Positions 34,471 to 45,155 of a stretch of 64,000 bases of DNA are shown here, piece by piece. A model generated the notes under the pieces. It was not told the origin of the DNA and did not search any database. It was given only the letters and a program-made list of their open reading frames with translations. A program made the translations under genes and the position numbers. The first letter of the stretch is position 1, and every line of letters begins with the position of its first letter. Location of the stretch: assembly GCF_032062135.1 (NCBI RefSeq), contig NC_092864.1, positions 21,875,922-21,939,921 of the forward strand, given 5' to 3'. This stretch comes from Pyxicephalus adspersus (taxonomy: Eukaryota; Chordata; Amphibia; Anura; Pyxicephalidae).

Positions 34471-35205
34471 AAGTATCAAGTATTTACAAGCATTGCCTAT
34501 ATTATGTAAAATGTATATCAGTGTTTCAAAGTCAGTGCTATAAACTACAAATGTAAACTCCCATTAAACCTTTTGCACAATACTTAGTATTTACTAACCA
34601 TTAAATGATTTGTATTGGAGTGACCCAAATTTGCCTCTGATTCTTCTTCCAACTTTCTAGATGATGCTGCAGAATTTATTCTCTTTGTCATAAGAAAAAC
34701 AAAGAGGGACTTTTTAGGCACTTATTTGTAGAAAAACGTAACGTTTATTATTTAACACTAAAACACATTAAATCACATTAACTTTCTAACATATCACTTC
34801 TAAAATAGCCAATGAAATGACAAAACTACCTTATTAAAAACATCAAGAATACATGGTCTCACAAGTATCTGATTTGACACACTTTGCAGATATCTTCATA
34901 CCATTCTGAAATATATTTGTACATTTACTTACTGATTTCTTGAAATACAATAATACCATTGGATGGTAATGTCTCCTCCAAATTTTAGTGTGAATCAACA
35001 AATGGAGGGGACAGGCAGTGAGGCAGAGTGCATACCCGGGGATGTCAGGAAATTATTGTCATCAGGACTAATGTACCTATGAATATTCAAGGGAGTTGAA
35101 ATACTGTACATTTAGGGTCCCTGCTTCTTATTTGCCCCATTTTCTCTAAAACTATCTATGACACTCATTAACTAATAATGAATCATACTGCTTTTGGAGG
35201 TAGGA
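34471..35205. other. Unassigned sequence
   Basis: No gene or repeat end recognised. Confidence 0.4.
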
Positions 35206-35428
35206 GTAACCTTTGAACAAGCACAGCTTAGCCATTGTTGCTCAGCAATCCTGACTTCCCTTGCTCAAGTCAGGAATGAATGAGCTATGTGGGAGTTACA
35301 TCATCCTGGCCCAGCCTCTGAAGATGGCCAAATAACAATATAAGGAAAGACATGGAAGAGAGATTATATGGCCGAGCCCACGTCAAAGCGGGGACAGGTG
35401 AGCATCATTGGGTTTAGTTCTGCTTTAA
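35206..35428. mobile_element. TTAA-type MITE, right end
   Basis: Ends GGGTTTAGTTCTGCTTTAA, inverse of TTAAAGCAGAACTAAACCC. The same terminus ends the element at 63381. A CCTGACTT...AAGTCAGG hairpin lies inside near 35250-35274. Left border uncertain. Confidence 0.5.
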
Positions 35429-36505
35429 ACCACCCTCTGCAATTACATTTTACAGGTATGGATTTACTTTTATAGACATTTCTGAAACAATGCAGATTTT
35501 GCTTCTCTTGGTTTCTTCCTAATATACCATTCTAGAGGAGCTCAGATGAACAAACCAAGAAGGTAGCTACCCCTTGAGACTGCCACCCGAGACCGTCTAT
35601 ATTTTATGATCAGGAAGAACCTTGCCTATTAAATGCTGTATGCATCAACAGATGAAAGGAGCCAGCAATTTATTGTTGTTCATCCACATCTCCAAGAGCA
35701 AAATGTACAGACTAGAAAGTTGAGAGCTTCTTAGTGTGCATTTTCTTTTACCTGCAGACTTTTCGCCCTGTTAATTAGAAGTGACAAGGGCAATGTATTA
35801 ACAACTTAATAGCAACTTGCTTGGCACTTTGATTCAATTCCTGACATGTAGGTCATTAAAGCACTCTCCCCTATGGCTCATAATGCATCCCTGGCCCCAA
35901 GCTCTACTTAATACACAATCAGTTATAAGGGATGCATCCATCAACACAGACTGTGAATTGTGCTGATGCACTGCTCTGGCTCTGCCAGAAGAAGACACTC
36001 CTATATGATAGATACACAGCTAATAATCAGTCAATACCATTGTTTAGGTCACTGTCTATCACAATGCCATTGTGGGGACTAATTAGATGATAACATGTGA
36101 TGAATGAGACTTATACTCAGCTCTTAGCATTCATTCCTTGGGGAGTTCTCCAGTATTACCGCTGACCTTTCAGATCTTAACTTTATACTATGTGAACACA
36201 ATTAAATCAATTTGTCATAGATTTGCATGGCAGCAACTTGTTCTGAATTCAATTAGATGGACATTCAGGATGTATGAATAACAAATGCCAGGTTAAAAAT
36301 GCTCTTTTGCAGAGGGAGGGGGTTGTCTAATAGATTGGTTAAAGGCTGGTTCTTAAATATTTTTGAAATGAATAGTAGGGTATTTTGGCATTCCAAGCTG
36401 TAAGAACCTTTAGAAATAATTGTTTTTCTTTATTGTGCTACACCACAAAAGTCAGGAATATAGAAAAATACAAAACAAATACAAAAGAGATTTCATGCAT
36501 GCCCC
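35429..36505. other. Repeat-poor sequence; possible conserved non-coding stretch at about 35640-36260
   Basis: Complex sequence without TIR or tandem signatures, with several ATTA/TAAT cores. No gene seen. It could be a conserved regulatory element (inference). Confidence 0.22.
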
Positions 36506-36687
36506 AGGCCTGATTTATCAAAGCTCTCCAAGACTGGAGAAGGTAGACTGCCTGTGAGATCCAGCATACTGGAATGGATCTAGTCCAGGATTGAAAACAT
36601 TTGCCAAATAATAGCAGACCAGAATTGCTGGTTCACCCACAATAGTCTTTCTTCTCCAGTCTTGGAGAGCTTTAATAAATCAGGCCC
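36506..36687. mobile_element. Fold-back MITE family A, copy 3
   Basis: Begins AGGCCTGATTTATCAAAGCT with CTCTCCAAGACTGGAGAAGG. It returns as CTTCTCCAGTCTTGGAGAGC and ends TTTAATAAATCAGGCCC. The outer arms are nearly perfect complements over about 40 bases, the best fold of the five copies. Confidence 0.85.
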
Positions 36688-37554
36688 TTTGTGCCGCACA
36701 GCGTCCCATACACAGGAACATCAAACATTTCATAGAAAGCAATGTCTGATGTTCTCACTTTATGCAATGCTACAAAGCACTGTTGCATGCATTTCTGTTT
36801 TTGTGCTCACAATAGGTAGCTACACAGATGGCTCTATGTTGCCATTCATTACAATATAATGCATGGCAAAGCACATTCATAGTTTGAATGAGGACAGAGA
36901 TGAGATGGAAAGATGTAATTACATTTAAAAGAAACCCAAAGCAAATAAGAAAAAGTGGAAGTAAACTTCACTGCTGGCACCCAGGGTTTTGCCATAATGT
37001 GCAATTATGCTCATCCATGTTGCACATGCCACACAGCAGAGTCAAGATATTCAACGGTGATGTTCCTTCCTGCTGTCATCTTCACTCGTTTTTCTTCAAT
37101 GCTTCAGTCTCCAAGCTTTCAAGTCTTCAACCATCTTCATCTCAGCACGGAACCATGCCATGTACACATATGTGGCTCAGTGTACCCAAGCGAGTGACTA
37201 GCGAGTAGAAGAATCTCTAGCAGTAGAGGATTCAAACTCTTTTTTTTCTTTAAAAAATCCTGCCTTATGGGATTTTAATCTCAAGTGGAGTTTGCATAAA
37301 ATTTACAGAAGTTTTAGTCACTTCTGGAAAAAAAATGCATTGAGGACTCACCTCAGTACTCACATCACAGCGGAGTATTATAAATAGATTTGTATACACT
37401 TTAAAAAAAAGACCAGGTTTTAAAATGTATTTTTTTAATTAAGAAATAATCACATTTTCACTACCTGAGTTTTTTTTTAAATGTAACTTTTAAAGCTGTA
37501 AACAAGAAGCATAAAAATGAAAAGCAGCAAAAAAGGCCCGTAGGCCTTTTATTA
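36688..37554. other. Unassigned sequence
   Basis: Plus-strand frames of 80-106 codons at 36888-37208 overlap in two registers and show no family motif. No gene supported. Confidence 0.4.
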
Positions 37555-38300
37555 CATTATTAACTTATAATATATATCAATTAAATACATTAAATAACAT
37601 AAATAAATAACAAAAACAACAAATAACAAAACAACAATGACAAATCAAATAACATATTAAATCAATCACCTACCCAAAATTAAACAACATTTAAATAACA
37701 TATTAATACCATTTTCCCACACATTAACATGTGGTTACTGGTCCTCGAAGTTCCCCTTTTCTATAACATCCTTTTGGGATCTGCGCCCACCAAGATATGT
37801 AATGCTCTCAGCCGCATCATGCCAAGCTCGGGAACGATATCACTACCAGGCATAGTCCCACCATATAACCACAATACCATGACCTTAAAACACACCTTTT
37901 TTGGAGATTCCACACCAAAGGCGGAATCTCCCACCCCCATTTAACACTACCCAAACCAACATCCTTCGAGGACCTCACCGCAACACACCCACTGGACCCA
38001 TTACACAGTAGGGCAGGAAAACTTTTCCCTCTCTAACTTTTCCCACACTTACTGAAACGTTCCCTCACTCTGTCTTCTCACTAAAATGATCCCTCCTTCT
38101 CAAATCTCTGTCCTTTTAACCCCTTTACTCCCCACCCACCTCTATGTCACCTTTACATCTCTCTCCATTGTGCTAACTTCCCGGGCTTTTTCTATTAACC
38201 CTCTCACTGCCTGCTTCCTGTCTCCCCCAGTCATGCAGCCCTTCCACTACCTTCCTAAAGTCATTACGCTCCAGGCCTGTCTATCTTCGTGCTATACAGC
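37555..38300. repeat. Strand-asymmetric segment, probably one decayed element
   Basis: 37555-37720 is almost free of G on the plus strand (A, T and C in AAATAACA-type repeats). It is followed by C-rich, G-poor sequence to about 38290 (CCCACC, CTCTCC, CCTCC runs). A near self-complementary block, GAGATTCC...GGCGGAATCTCC, lies at about 37900-37931. The coherent strand bias over 700 bases suggests a single insertion such as an LTR or SINE-like unit, but no known ends were recognised. Confidence 0.4.
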
Positions 38301-38510
38301 AATGTAGGAGGCATTCTTCCTCCTGATCACCACACTAACTATAGAAGGATTCCTTGAAGACCTAAAAGGTATTTTAAAGGGTTTCCTCACGATACATAAG
38401 TGTCTGAACAAAGAACTGTATGGCAGAATTAGTAAAGGAGTCTTGAAAAAAAGTAATGCATAAATATATCAACATTTGTTGATATACAAGTGTTGCATAA
38501 ATGTTTTTAT

Positions 38511-39133
38511 TACCGTATTTTTTGCCGTATAAGACGCACTTTTTCTTTCCCAAAACTGGGGGGGGAAAGTTGGTGCGTCTTATACGACAAATACCGTGTT
38601 AAAAAACAATTAAAATAAGATACTCACCCGATACCCGATCCTGCGTGCGTCTCCTCGATGCTGGCTGCAGCGTGTGTCTCCTCCTGGCTGCAGTGCAGAG
38701 CGAAAGAAGCCGGCACACGCGCCCCCGCGATTCTGAACCCGGAAGCACGCCGGAAGCAAGCTGATCCCTGCCCTAACAGAGTTACCCGGCCGTACAGTGG
38801 AAAAAAAGGGAAGTGAATGGCACAGAGTGATCAGAAGGGGAATTTGAATGGCACAGAGTGATCAGAAGGGGAATTTGAATGGCACAGAGTGATCAGAANN
38901 NAATGGCACATGAGTGATCAGAAGGGGAATACAGTATGAATGGCACATGAGTGATCAGAAGGGGAATACGGTATGAATGGGACATGAGTGATCAGAAGGG
39001 GAATACAGTATGAATGGCACATGAGTGATCAGAAGGGGAATATTCTTTCAGAATCTTTTTTTCTAGATTTTCCTCCTTTAAAATTGGGTGCGTCTTTTAT
39101 TCCGGAGCGTCTTATACGGCGAAAAATACGGTA
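38511..39133. mobile_element. 623-bp TIR element with an internal VNTR
   Basis: The left end TACCGTATTTTTTGCCGTAT then AAGACGCAC and the right end GAGCGTCTTATACGGCG then AAAAATACGGTA are inverted repeats of about 26 bases. A second GTGCGTCTTATACGAC block lies inside the left end (38572-38588). The interior is GC-rich at 38640-38760 and then enters a tandem array. No transposase. From recall, related TACCGTATTTTTCG-type termini occur across vertebrates; the superfamily is not assigned here. Confidence 0.82.
38815..39042. repeat. 31/37-bp VNTR inside the TIR element
   Basis: Units begin at 38815, 38846 and 38877 (31 bp, ending AATTT) and then at about 38901, 38938, 38975 and 39012 (37 bp, ending AATACAGTAT or AATACGGTAT). 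The shared core is GAATGGCACA...GAGTGATCAGAAG. Three N bases (38899-38901) mark an assembly break where the unit type changes. Confidence 0.95.
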
Positions 39134-39316
39134 TGTGTAAAATGTTATTTTTTGATGGTTAGGATGTTTTGTGCAGGGTGAAATAATTTGTTTGACAAAT
39201 CCTGTTTGTTCCGATGTTGTCACATCAAATGTAATTAGAATGTCTTAACTATCATACATGTTATTGTATGGATTTTTTCTGTGGAATATAAGCAGTACTT
39301 AATGTAGTATATTCTG
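39134..39316. other. Spacer between TIR element and minisatellite
   Basis: AT-rich; no feature recognised. Confidence 0.4.
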
Positions 39317-40325
39317 AAAATATCCTGACAAAACTAAGCCAGAAGGAAAAAATACCCTGAAATGATCAATGAAAATGAAATGTCAATTAGACAGGAAAAT
39401 ACTTTAACATCAAATCAGAAGGGACATACCCTGAAAACATTCAATCAAAAGACAAAAAGCCCTGAGAACATTCATTAGAAACAAAATATCAGAAGACAAA
39501 ATACCCTGAGAAATGTGCTTACAAAAGAAAGTACCATGAGAACATTCAGCCAGAAAAAATACTCTTAGAGCACTCAATTAGAAGGGAAAATACCCCAAGA
39601 ACAAGCAATAAAAGATAATACCCTAAAACATTCAAACAGAGGGGAAATACCCTAAAACATTTAATCAGCAGACAAAATACCTTTTGAGTATTTCATCAGA
39701 AGGAAATACCTTGAGAACATACAATCAGTAGAAAAAATACCCTGAGAACATCATTTAGAAGACAAAATACCTTGATAAAACTTTATCCTCAGAAAAAATA
39801 CCCTGGGAACATGCAATTATAAGAAAAAATAGACTAAGATTACCTATTCAGAAAACAAAAAATACCTTAAGAATATTTATTTAGAGGGGAAAATTCCCTA
39901 GGAACATTGGATTCTACAAGAAAATGCCCTGCAAACATTCAATCAGAAGACAAAATACCCTGAGAAATTTGCTCATAAGAGAAAAAAACCCAAGAACATA
40001 TATACAGAAGCAAAATATCCTAAGATAATTTATTTAGAAGAAAAAAATTGCCTAAGAATGTTCAAAAGGGAAAATACATTAGATATTAAATATAACTTTT
40101 TGCCAGAAGAGGAAATACCCTAGGACCATTTATTTAGTAGAGAAATACCACGAGAACATTGAATCCCAAAATAAATAATGATAAGAACATGCAATGCTAA
40201 AACAAAATACCCTAAAAGCATTCATTTAGAAGAGAAGATACCCTAAGAACATTCAATCCTAAAAAAACAAATCCCCAAAAACATTAGATCAGAAGAGAAA
40301 ATCCCTGAAGAATATTTGATTTGCA
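39317..40325. repeat. About 1-kb degenerate minisatellite, unit about 30 bp
   Basis: The unit is close to AAAATACCCTGAGAACATTC followed by AATCAGAAGAC. By eye I count about 34 units, mean length near 30 bases, over roughly 1 kb, with heavy divergence between neighbours. It is purine-rich on the plus strand. Stops interrupt every frame, so it is not coding. AGAACA, the half-site of steroid-hormone receptors of the glucocorticoid type, is present exactly in about nine units. Confidence 0.92.
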
Positions 40326-41690
40326 AAACACTCATAGCTTTATATGTGGTGCAAAAAAAATCAATAAAACTAATAAGTAAATCATGCAGCTTTCTGGATG
40401 AATAATTATATATATTTTTATATTAGACCTCTGGATTTAAAAAATTACATTTTAAAACCACTCATGAAATGACATTAGTATGTTATATAAGATTTTGGCA
40501 CTTGGGTATTGATCTAGGTTAGGATTCCTTACAGAATACCAGGATCCCAGCGACCAAAGGATTGTAAATAATAAAGTAATCTAACTACTCAATAAATGCC
40601 AGTGTAAAAAAAGTCTTAAAAAGTAGACTGTGCCCTATATTTCGATGCTGTCAGGCAAAATTTTCAATTTCAACTAGAATGCACTTTTAAACTTTCTAAA
40701 AGCTGGTCATCCAGTAAGCCCGTGTTTGCATATATTTAGGGTTCAGACATATTTCCCTTTGGAGCTATGTTTTACGAGACGGTTTTAAGACCAGCATGAC
40801 AGAGCTTGTTAGTGCTTTCTGGGCCTTCGCGACCACAACAGGCCTGAGGCCAATTTTCCGAGAACTCTGGAGACCATGCGGAAACTATCAACCCATTTCC
40901 CATGATGTCATATTATATAACTGTGTTAACCTTCAAAATGGCCACAATTTAATTTCATTTCTGACTTTAAAAATAGAAGTCAAGTGTCCCAACCAAGGAC
41001 AAATCTAATTGTAAAGGCAAGGCTAGAACATGAGCATTATGCCGTTTAAAATGGCCGTCTTGGCTCCTCTTTTTACAGTTCACTACAAGAGTTTAATATC
41101 TAGATTTATGCCTTAGGCCAAACATTTCTTTTTAACTGTGTTGTGGGAAAACACAGCATTTACTTAAGACAGAAGTTTGCTATAGGAAAAATGTTTTATT
41201 TGCAACAAATGTAAATAGAACAAAGATACAGAAATGTAATAGAGATGTGGAAGTATGTTTACAAAACCAAAAACAAACCAAAGTACTGCTTCCGAAGGCT
41301 GCCAGATATTGTCATGGACACCAAGGTTCTCAAGTTTGATGGAATTTACCAGTTGGAAGAAGTAGAAGGTGAAGCAACTTGTGATTTTCCAATGCAGGAC
41401 CATGAAACAAGTTCATTTTATTGAGGGTCCTTAAAGGTACAAAATATTTGGCTCTTTAATAGAGCTGCATTTTTACCAATAAAACATTTTCTGCCAGAAT
41501 ATTTTTTTTGGAGAGAAAATGTTCTTGTTTATCTGGTCTTTACCCTGATTATTGTGACAATTTCAATAATCTAATACCAAGGACTGGTTGATAGGATGAC
41601 AATGAAGCTGCCAACTGGGATTAACTACTTGGCTTGATAACAACAAGACTTTTATTATTTGTTACTAACCACCCATAATACTCATTCCTA
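40326..41690. other. Unassigned sequence
   Basis: No gene or recognised repeat in about 1.4 kb. A short frame at 40796-41008 lacks any family motif. Confidence 0.4.
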
Positions 41691-41698
41691 GTGTTGGT

Positions 41699-42089
41699 GT
41701 TCGAATTTGGGTTGTCCCTATATTCGACCTGAAAATGGCGGTTCGATTTCAGGCAGACCCGACCCAAAAAACACGGAATTCGACTTTGCAAATTTGTGTT
41801 TAAAAATATGTTTAAAAAAAAAGGCGAACTCCAGATAAACTCTCAATGTTCAGTTCCCACGGTCACTGGGCTGTACTTATCATTGATGAGTACAGCCCGG
41901 GGAGCGTGGGACCTTGCGTTCACAGCTGATCGGAGCCACGCCAGTGCTTTCAATGAGCTGTGACTGCAGATTAACTCTCAATGGAGTTTCTCAATTAAGA
42001 GTTCATCTGCAGTTCAGTTCCCACGGTCATATTGGGCTATTCGATCGATTAGCTGCCGAATCGAACACTTAGCTGTTCGACCAACAATA
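41699..42089. mobile_element. 391-bp hAT fold-back element (TAGTGTTGGT ends)
   Basis: The left end is TAGTGTTGGTGTTCGAATTT; the right end is TTCGACCAACAATA, inverse of TATTGTTGGTCGAA. Perfect 8-bp target duplications CTCATTCC flank it (41691-41698; 42090-42097). A perfect GGGCTGTACT...AGTACAGCCC hairpin lies at 41866-41896, and CAGTTCAGTTCCCACGGTC recurs inside. The same family as 53653-54590. No transposase. Confidence 0.92.
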
Positions 42090-42097
42090 CTCATTCC

Positions 42098-43067
42098 TGC
42101 CAGTAACATAAGTACAATGAACAGGAGAGCACCCATAATTTGGGTTTACAGAAGCTGCTGTAAGTCTGCTTTACAAGTTCCTCTTAAACAACAAGGCAAA
42201 GGAACATGAGCCCCTTGGATCCTAGAAATTTTGGGGAGATCAGGCCAAAGATGATAAAAACGTAGGAACATGCACCTTATGATGCAAACATTATAAAATA
42301 CAACATTCAGTATAGTACCTAAAATTGAGAATGATGTAAAAATGACATAATTCACTACTAGGCAAAAAATCTAAAATACCAATGCAGTAAAAGTAGTAAG
42401 CAGGGAACCCAGGAAAGGGGAGGGGGTCACCTACCCAAAGCTTCCCGCACCTTTAAAATGTCTCCCAGTGTCATGCTTCTAGTTAGAACGGGATTAGCAC
42501 AATTGCTGTCCTCTTGCATTGGATTTTCCTACCAGGTCTGAGAGCCCTGCAAGAAATAACAATGGATTACTTAGTGAAATACAGTATAAAATACAAACAC
42601 ATCCAAGATGAAGCTATTAAATTTTAATGTTTTAACAAACCTTTGCTGATATACCATGCAGGGGATCAGGAGCCTGATGAGGATTTGCAATTAAGTGCAC
42701 AGATAAAACAAAGAAATACTACAGTTAATAATTAAAACACCCTACTCCTATGTTGTATTTTTCAATTAATTTTATAATTTTATAGAGATATTTTTTTTTA
42801 TTTAACATTTACCTGTCCAGAGTTCCCCTTAGCACTTTGAGAACTATGGAAAGTGCATGGTATACACTATCTTACTGTCATTACAGGCAGGCATCTGCTT
42901 TAGATAAATAAGGTGATAGCATGTGAACAATACATAAAAAATTAGAAATCAGGCAGAAACTGGGAAGCAATCATGTTCTAAATAATATCAAATAACTTAT
43001 CATTTTTGTGGTTTGATGCATCTCTTCCTGCTTTGCATATTGTTGCTGGCAGGTCGGAGTCATGAAG
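42098..43067. other. Unassigned sequence
   Basis: No gene or transposon end recognised. Confidence 0.4.
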
Positions 43068-43146
43068 AATATACAGGTATCTAAAACCTTGCAACCATTT
43101 TCACTTTGGAAGGAAAGGGTTGCATGGTTTCAGATACCTGTATATT
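43068..43146. ncRNA. 79-nt pre-miRNA-like hairpin (candidate)
   Basis: Arm 43068-43096 pairs with 43118-43146 at 27 of 29 positions (one A/C and one T/T mismatch) around a 21-nt loop. Size and mismatch pattern fit an animal miRNA precursor or a small palindromic MITE. No second copy was noticed in the window, and neither arm was recognised as a known miRNA. Strand is undetermined. Confidence 0.35.
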
Positions 43147-43634
43147 TTGTGCATTCCCCCTTAAATCACTGGATAGAGATGTGCCACCAATAAACTATTC
43201 AGCCAAAACAAAAAAACAGCTGCTGAAAATTGTGTAGTTCTCCTTTGTGCCACCTAAACAGCTATGACTATTTGAGGTATGGGCCCCACAAGACCCCTGA
43301 ACATATCTTGTGTATTTGTCACAGACCAAACCAAATCTTTAAGTTCTTTTCTAGTTTCGATGAGAACGTAGGCAGTTCATGTGCCTATGCAGAGCAATTT
43401 TTAGCAGTGCACAGGAGTAAGCATGGGCAATGTGACTGGTTTGAAGCTACACAGCTTCATATGAAGCAAACTGCTTTCATGGCCAGCATCAGATTTCCCA
43501 GCAATTTGTGCTACAGTAATTTTTCTGTGGAGCTTATTCACAAAATATCTGTACTGGATTTTCCAGCTTGGCCCGGTTATTACAAACGAGAAAGGAATCT
43601 ACAGTAATTTTCCTTGCTGACTTAAGAGAAACAA
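43147..43634. other. Unassigned sequence
   Basis: Holds a 125-codon plus-strand frame (43230-43607). The translation resembles no family, so it is not called a gene. Confidence 0.4.
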
Positions 43635-44075
43635 ATGGATTTGAAGATGGCTAAACATAGTTTTGACCTACTAATGGAAGACATGATGACTTGCATCAAC
43701 AAGCAGGGAAGAAGCTGTTGTGTAATTAGAAGGAAAATGGATTTGGAAGTGGAAAAATATAGTTCAGAACTACTATTGGAAGATATGAACACTAAAGTCA
43801 ACAAGCAGAGAAGAAGCTGCTAGGTAACTAGTAGGAGAGAAATAAATGGATTTGGAGGTTACTGAACAAAGTTTTTACCTACTATTGGAAGATATTGCCA
43901 CTGGAGTCAACCAATAGGGGAAAAAGCTGTTTGGTAATTAGAGAAAATAAATGTACTGGAGGTGGCAGAATAAAGTTTAGAAGTTCTATTGAAAATATGG
44001 CCATTGTCGGTCAATCAACCAATAGGTGAAGTCAACCAATGGATGGAGAAGCTGTTGGGTATTTAGGGAAAATAA
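43635..44075. repeat. Tandem repeat of about 105 bp, four units
   Basis: Units start at 43635, 43737, 43846 and 43951 with ATGGATTTG-like sequence and have lengths 102, 109, 105 and 125. Shared landmarks are GG(A/T)AGATAT/ATGGAAGACAT, GTCAACAAGCAG or GTCAACCAATAG, and AAGCTG(T/C)T. The first two units are open in one frame (43635-43823) and give two related 34-residue segments, but the third and fourth carry stops. A decayed related unit lies at 45090-45155. The fourth unit contains an extra GTCAACCAAT duplication. Confidence 0.88.
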
Positions 44076-44299
44076 ATGAACTTTATAACACTTCTTTTTA
44101 AAACTTATTCACACCCTTTGTGTATTTAAAGGTTTCGAACATGCCCCTTTTCCCTTGAGGTTGTACATATTAAAGTGAACCTGTTCCCAAATCATACACA
44201 CTGTAGTAATTACATATTGTGAAAAAGCAAAAAAAAAAAAAAGCAGTAAAAAATGGTCGCATTCATCTTTGTTTTACAAGCATTCTTGAATTATATGTC
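44076..44299. other. Spacer sequence
   Basis: A TTAAAGTGAACCTG sequence at about 44170 may be a lone TTAA-type terminus. Otherwise nothing recognised. Confidence 0.35.
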
Positions 44300-44494
44300 A
44301 TTCACACAGTCTTAGGTCAATTTTGGAGGAAGCCAATTAACCTAACTGTATGTTTTTGGAATGTGGGAAGAAACCAGAGTACCCAGAAGAAGCCCTTGAA
44401 AACACAGGGAGAACCTGCAAACTCTATACAGATGGTGTTCTGGCCGAGATTCAAACCTGGAACCAAGCACGAACCTCAGGCCGCTGTGCTGCCC
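44300..44494 (-). mobile_element. tRNA-derived SINE-like repeat, minus strand
   Basis: On the minus strand a head with GGGCAGCACAGCGGCCTGAG and B-box-like GGTTTGAATCTC (44457-44446) is followed by a body. On the plus strand that body reads CCAATTAACCTAACTG, TTTTTGGAATGTGGGAAGAA, ACCAGAGTACCCAG and GGGAGAACCTGCAAACTC. It is the inverted counterpart of 20118-20265. The 134-codon frame over it is incidental. Confidence 0.68.
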
Positions 44495-44861
44495 AAAAAA
44501 GTTCAAAATGTAAAGAACTGCTATAGGCAAAACAGCTTTCCTAGATTGAAAATGCTTCTACTTAACCTGTGGGAGTTTGTACGTTTCTTGTCCTGCTGTA
44601 GTTGTGCTTTTATAAGGATTTAAAATGATTAAAATAAACAGACTTGGTTTTCTAATGTCTCATTTGTCTTAAACACATTTATTAACATTGTTCAGAGGCA
44701 CAGCTCACTGGAGGATACTTGGCAAATTTAATAGGGAGTAAGACAGTACCATTGTCCCTTGCACTTGCTTGTTAGAGATAACCATTTATTTATAAAGTCA
44801 GTCTATCACTGAGAGCTTATTCATGACATTGCTGTACACGTACAGATACTATATCTGTACT
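44495..44861. other. Unassigned sequence
   Basis: No feature recognised. Confidence 0.4.
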
Positions 44862-45007
44862 GGGGGGTCTATTTATTGGACTGTGACTCTGACACCCAAC
44901 AAACAATGCCTATTTAAGAATATTCCAGGTTGATGTGTTTTCAATGGCAGGGATTACATTTTTAGCAAAGAATGTTTGGTAGATGTTAGATTCAATGCTT
45001 TATAGAC
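44862..45007. mobile_element. Palindromic MITE family B, copy 4
   Basis: Begins GGGGGGTCTATTTATTGGAC, has GTTTTCAATGGCAGGGATTA in the centre, and ends AATGTTTGGTAGATGTTAGA, TTCAATGCTTTATAGAC. Both halves are present and diverged. Confidence 0.65.
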
Positions 45008-45089
45008 TTGTTGGTATTGGTGCTGCTTCCATCTTAGTCTAGTGGCTGTAAACAAGAAAAAGGGTTTTATTCTCCTTGCTAAATTATAG

Positions 45090-45155
45090 GAAGGAAATGG
45101 ATCTGGAGATGGTAAACAAATGACCACAAGTCATTGGGTAAAAAGAAGCAGATGG
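45090..45155. repeat. Dispersed decayed unit of the 105-bp tandem repeat
   Basis: GGAAATGGATCTGGAGATGG followed by GTCATTGGGTAAAAAGAAGC parallels the unit start and AAGC-bearing end at 43635-44075, about 1 kb away. Confidence 0.45.

Noticed and set aside
36888..37208. 106-codon frame overlapping an 80-codon frame in another register
   Set aside because: Two overlapping registers both open without family motifs indicates chance.
42660..42690. CCTGATGAGGATTTGC as a hammerhead core
   Set aside because: No following stem and no GAAA box.
43230..43607. 125-codon plus-strand reading frame
   Set aside because: No family resemblance, no splice or promoter context, and composition like the surroundings. 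Length is within chance for 64 kb on six frames.
44219..44623. 134-codon plus-strand frame
   Set aside because: Most of it is the inverted tRNA-like SINE at 44300-44494.
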